Shown here: positions 62,559 through 64,000 of the stretch, piece after piece
How positions within the stretch are numbered: the stretch's first letter is position 1
Layout of the letters: every line of letters starts with the position of its first letter
From: an uncultured Candidatus Saccharibacteria bacterium
GTDB taxonomy: Bacteria; Patescibacteriota; Saccharimonadia; Saccharimonadales; Saccharimonadaceae
DNA length: 64,000 nucleotides
NCBI GenBank assembly: GCA_938018005.1
Contig: CALIJG010000020.1
Coordinates: forward strand, 1 to 64,000
Reading direction: 5' to 3'
Made by a program: the position numbers and the translations under genes
Notes under the pieces: generated by a model
Database searches by the model: none
What the model saw: only the letters and a program-made list of their open reading frames with translations
What the model was told of the DNA's origin: nothing

Positions 62559-64000
62559 TTACATTTCATCTATCATCTGCTCCGCCTTAATCTGCGACTT
62601 TTTCTTTGACTGCTTTTTGGTTCTGGCAGCTTTTCTTGACGAAGCCCAGCTAGAACTTTTTCGCGCAAAAACCTCTTCTTGTTTCTTGGCGAACCCCTTG
62701 CGTGAATGCTTAATAATTTCATCTCGCACCATCTCATCACCTTCGTTTTCTAGCAGCAAAGTCTGCCCAGATAGCGGCTCTTGCGCGTGCACTGCCGCCA
62801 GCCGAGCATAATAATTATACGCCGGCAGATTGCTGATTTCGCCCGGTTCAATGTATTGACTAAACATCGGCAGCAAACGCTGCTCATCCTGTGGGTTGCC
62901 AGTTCGGAAGCAGATAATCGTGCCAACATTTGCCAAAATTATATTCACTGTTTGCTGGTCGCTTTGCTGCGAAGTGGATTGCTCAGCCATAATCATAAAG
63001 ACACGATATTTGCGACTCTCGGACAGCATTTGCACAAATGATGTCGTGGCGAAGTTTTGAAACTCATCGACATACAAATAGAACGTCCGCCGCTCCGCCT
63101 GTTTGAGACGAGCGCGGCGGAGACTTGCGAGCTGAAGCTTCGCAAGTACGGTAATTCCAAACAACTCAGACGTGTCTTCGCCGAGCAGACCTTTGGATAA
63201 ATTACAAATCAGTATTTTCCCCGAGTTGATGATGTCGTCAAAATCAATCGTCGATTTTGGTTGCTCGAGAATTTGCCGCGCAGACGCCGAAAATAAAAAT
63301 CGTCCAATCTTCGCCGTAATTCCCGCCGACATTTTCACTTTCTGCATGTCGCCAGCTTTACCAAACTCGTTCTTCCAGAAATTTATCAAGTTTGTATCGT
63401 CAAGATTTTTGACAACACTGCGACGATATTTTGGATCATTTAGCAAATCAAATACAGTAAAAAGCGTAGGATTTTCCTGCGTGAGCGCAGTTTGAATAGT
63501 GTTGCGCAAGATGTATTCAATACGATGTCCACCCGAGTCCTCGTCGCTAAAGATTTTTCGAAAAATTGACACGACCGATTCAGCTATAAGGTCTTTTTCG
63601 CGCATCAACTCACTGCCATCTAACCCAGGTGTTAACTCTAGCATATTCAAACCAATCGGGTAATCCAAATCATCAGGATTGAAATAAATCACATCATTAA
63701 GGCGCCTTGGCGGAACGTGTTTCAAAATTTTCTCCGCCATATCACCATGCGGGTCAATTACAGCCACACCTTTGCCGTTATAAATATCCTGCACGATTTG
63801 ATATTGCAGCATCGTAGTTTTGCCGCTGCCCGTACCGCCGATGATGTATTGATGGCGCTCGCGTTCAGTCTCTGTCAAGCCAATCGGCGTCACCGTATTG
63901 TGATGATGATTCTCACCAATAACCACATCGAACTTTTCTGATTGTTTGAGTGAAATCGGTGCGGGCAGTGTGCGGCTTAGCGAAGTTATCAGGTTATCGG
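62559..64000 (-). CDS. type IV coupling-protein/VirD4-TraG-like ATPase (5' part outside the window)
   Basis: More than 480 residues. Walker A G-G-T-G-S-G-K-T-T, Walker B L-Y-V-D-E-F-Q-N-F, and a Q-x-x-x-Q-x-x-D-Q-Q-x-V segment are present, plus a Lys-rich C-terminal tail. The frame stays open to the window edge upstream of the GTG at 63926 (the extra codons continue the domain), so the gene is cut off. Such ATPases pump DNA or effectors through type IV secretion channels and mark conjugative elements. Confidence 0.85.
   Translation of the reverse strand, partial: DNLITSLSRTLPAPISLKQSEKFDVVIGENHHHNTVTPIGLTETERERHQYIIGGTGSGKTTMLQYQIVQDIYNGKGVAVIDPHGDMAEKILKHVPPRRLNDVIYFNPDDLDYPIGLNMLELTPGLDGSELMREKDLIAESVVSIFRKIFSDEDSGGHRIEYILRNTIQTALTQENPTLFTVFDLLNDPKYRRSVVKNLDDTNLINFWKNEFGKAGDMQKVKMSAGITAKIGRFLFSASARQILEQPKSTIDFDDIINSGKILICNLSKGLLGEDTSELFGITVLAKLQLASLRRARLKQAERRTFYLYVDEFQNFATTSFVQMLSESRKYRVFMIMAEQSTSQQSDQQTVNIILANVGTIICFRTGNPQDEQRLLPMFSQYIEPGEISNLPAYNYYARLAAVHAQEPLSGQTLLLENEGDEMVRDEIIKHSRKGFAKKQEEVFARKSSSWASSRKAARTKKQSKKKSQIKAEQMIDEM

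Overview
The window looks like a chromosome segment from a small-genome, host-associated bacterium of the Candidatus Saccharibacteria (TM7) type. This rests on gene content and style, not on a marker-gene search: closely packed genes, a standard genetic code (TGA works as a stop, for example at the atpG/next-gene ATGA junction, which argues against Gracilibacteria and Absconditabacteria), a sortase with an LPxTG-type substrate, an Actinobacteria-like DUF3048 protein and CtpE-like P-type ATPase, and many short orphan membrane proteins. No 16S rRNA is present, so genus is open.

Layout. 1-8.6 kb: membrane proteins, a GT39-like membrane protein, an Erm/RsmA-type rRNA methyltransferase, a phosphoketolase homologue without its cofactor motifs, and a TrmA/RlmD-type RNA methyltransferase. 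8.6-12.3 kb: a probable frameshifted acidic membrane protein, then an AT-rich operon (XRE membrane regulator, ABC ATPase, FtsX-like permease) that looks acquired. 12.3-18.7 kb: P-type ATPase and a UvrD-like helicase-nuclease. 19.0-20.24 kb: two adjacent transcription units rich in RNA structure, each carrying a tRNA-like fold; the first also encodes a 58-residue DnaJ-type zinc-finger peptide. 20.3-22.5 kb: dihydrouridine synthase and a carbonic-anhydrase-like protein. 22.5-30.5 kb: the F1Fo ATP synthase genes, with an extra membrane protein between atpG and atpD and a detached atpC. 30.7-42 kb: glutaredoxin, a pilin-like RCC1/ricin-lectin surface protein, ABC-F protein, SmpB, two GT4 glycosyltransferases, an alpha/beta hydrolase, exonuclease III. 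41.7-48.4 kb: a candidate small RNA, a YjeF-C-like protein, a gene-poor stretch, an LPxTG-type PKD protein, tRNA-Leu and the sortase. 48.4-58.5 kb: PEGA protein, DUF4367-like protein, GltX, DUF3048 protein, histidine kinase and single-domain response regulator. 58.5-64 kb: a putative HExxH protease/effector, then an accessory region with a PLD-family protein, a STAS/GHKL-ATPase + STAS-like + membrane-protein triad, and a type IV coupling-protein ATPase running off the window.

Expression signals. Many genes have a -10 hexamer ending 6-11 nt before the start codon and no Shine-Dalgarno, which implies leaderless mRNAs; genes inside operons keep Shine-Dalgarno sites. Four promoters share TTGAMA-N17-TATATM and a common spacer end. 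Two promoters have dinucleotide repeats as spacers and one gene has (AG)9 in its first codons, suggesting phase-variable surface or effector functions.

The strongest candidates for undescribed biology are the paired tRNA-like structured RNAs (19.0-20.24 kb), the STAS/GHKL triad (60.6-62.5 kb), the repeat-spacer promoters, and a ~120-nt structured element present twice in opposite orientation (51.6 and 55.2 kb).
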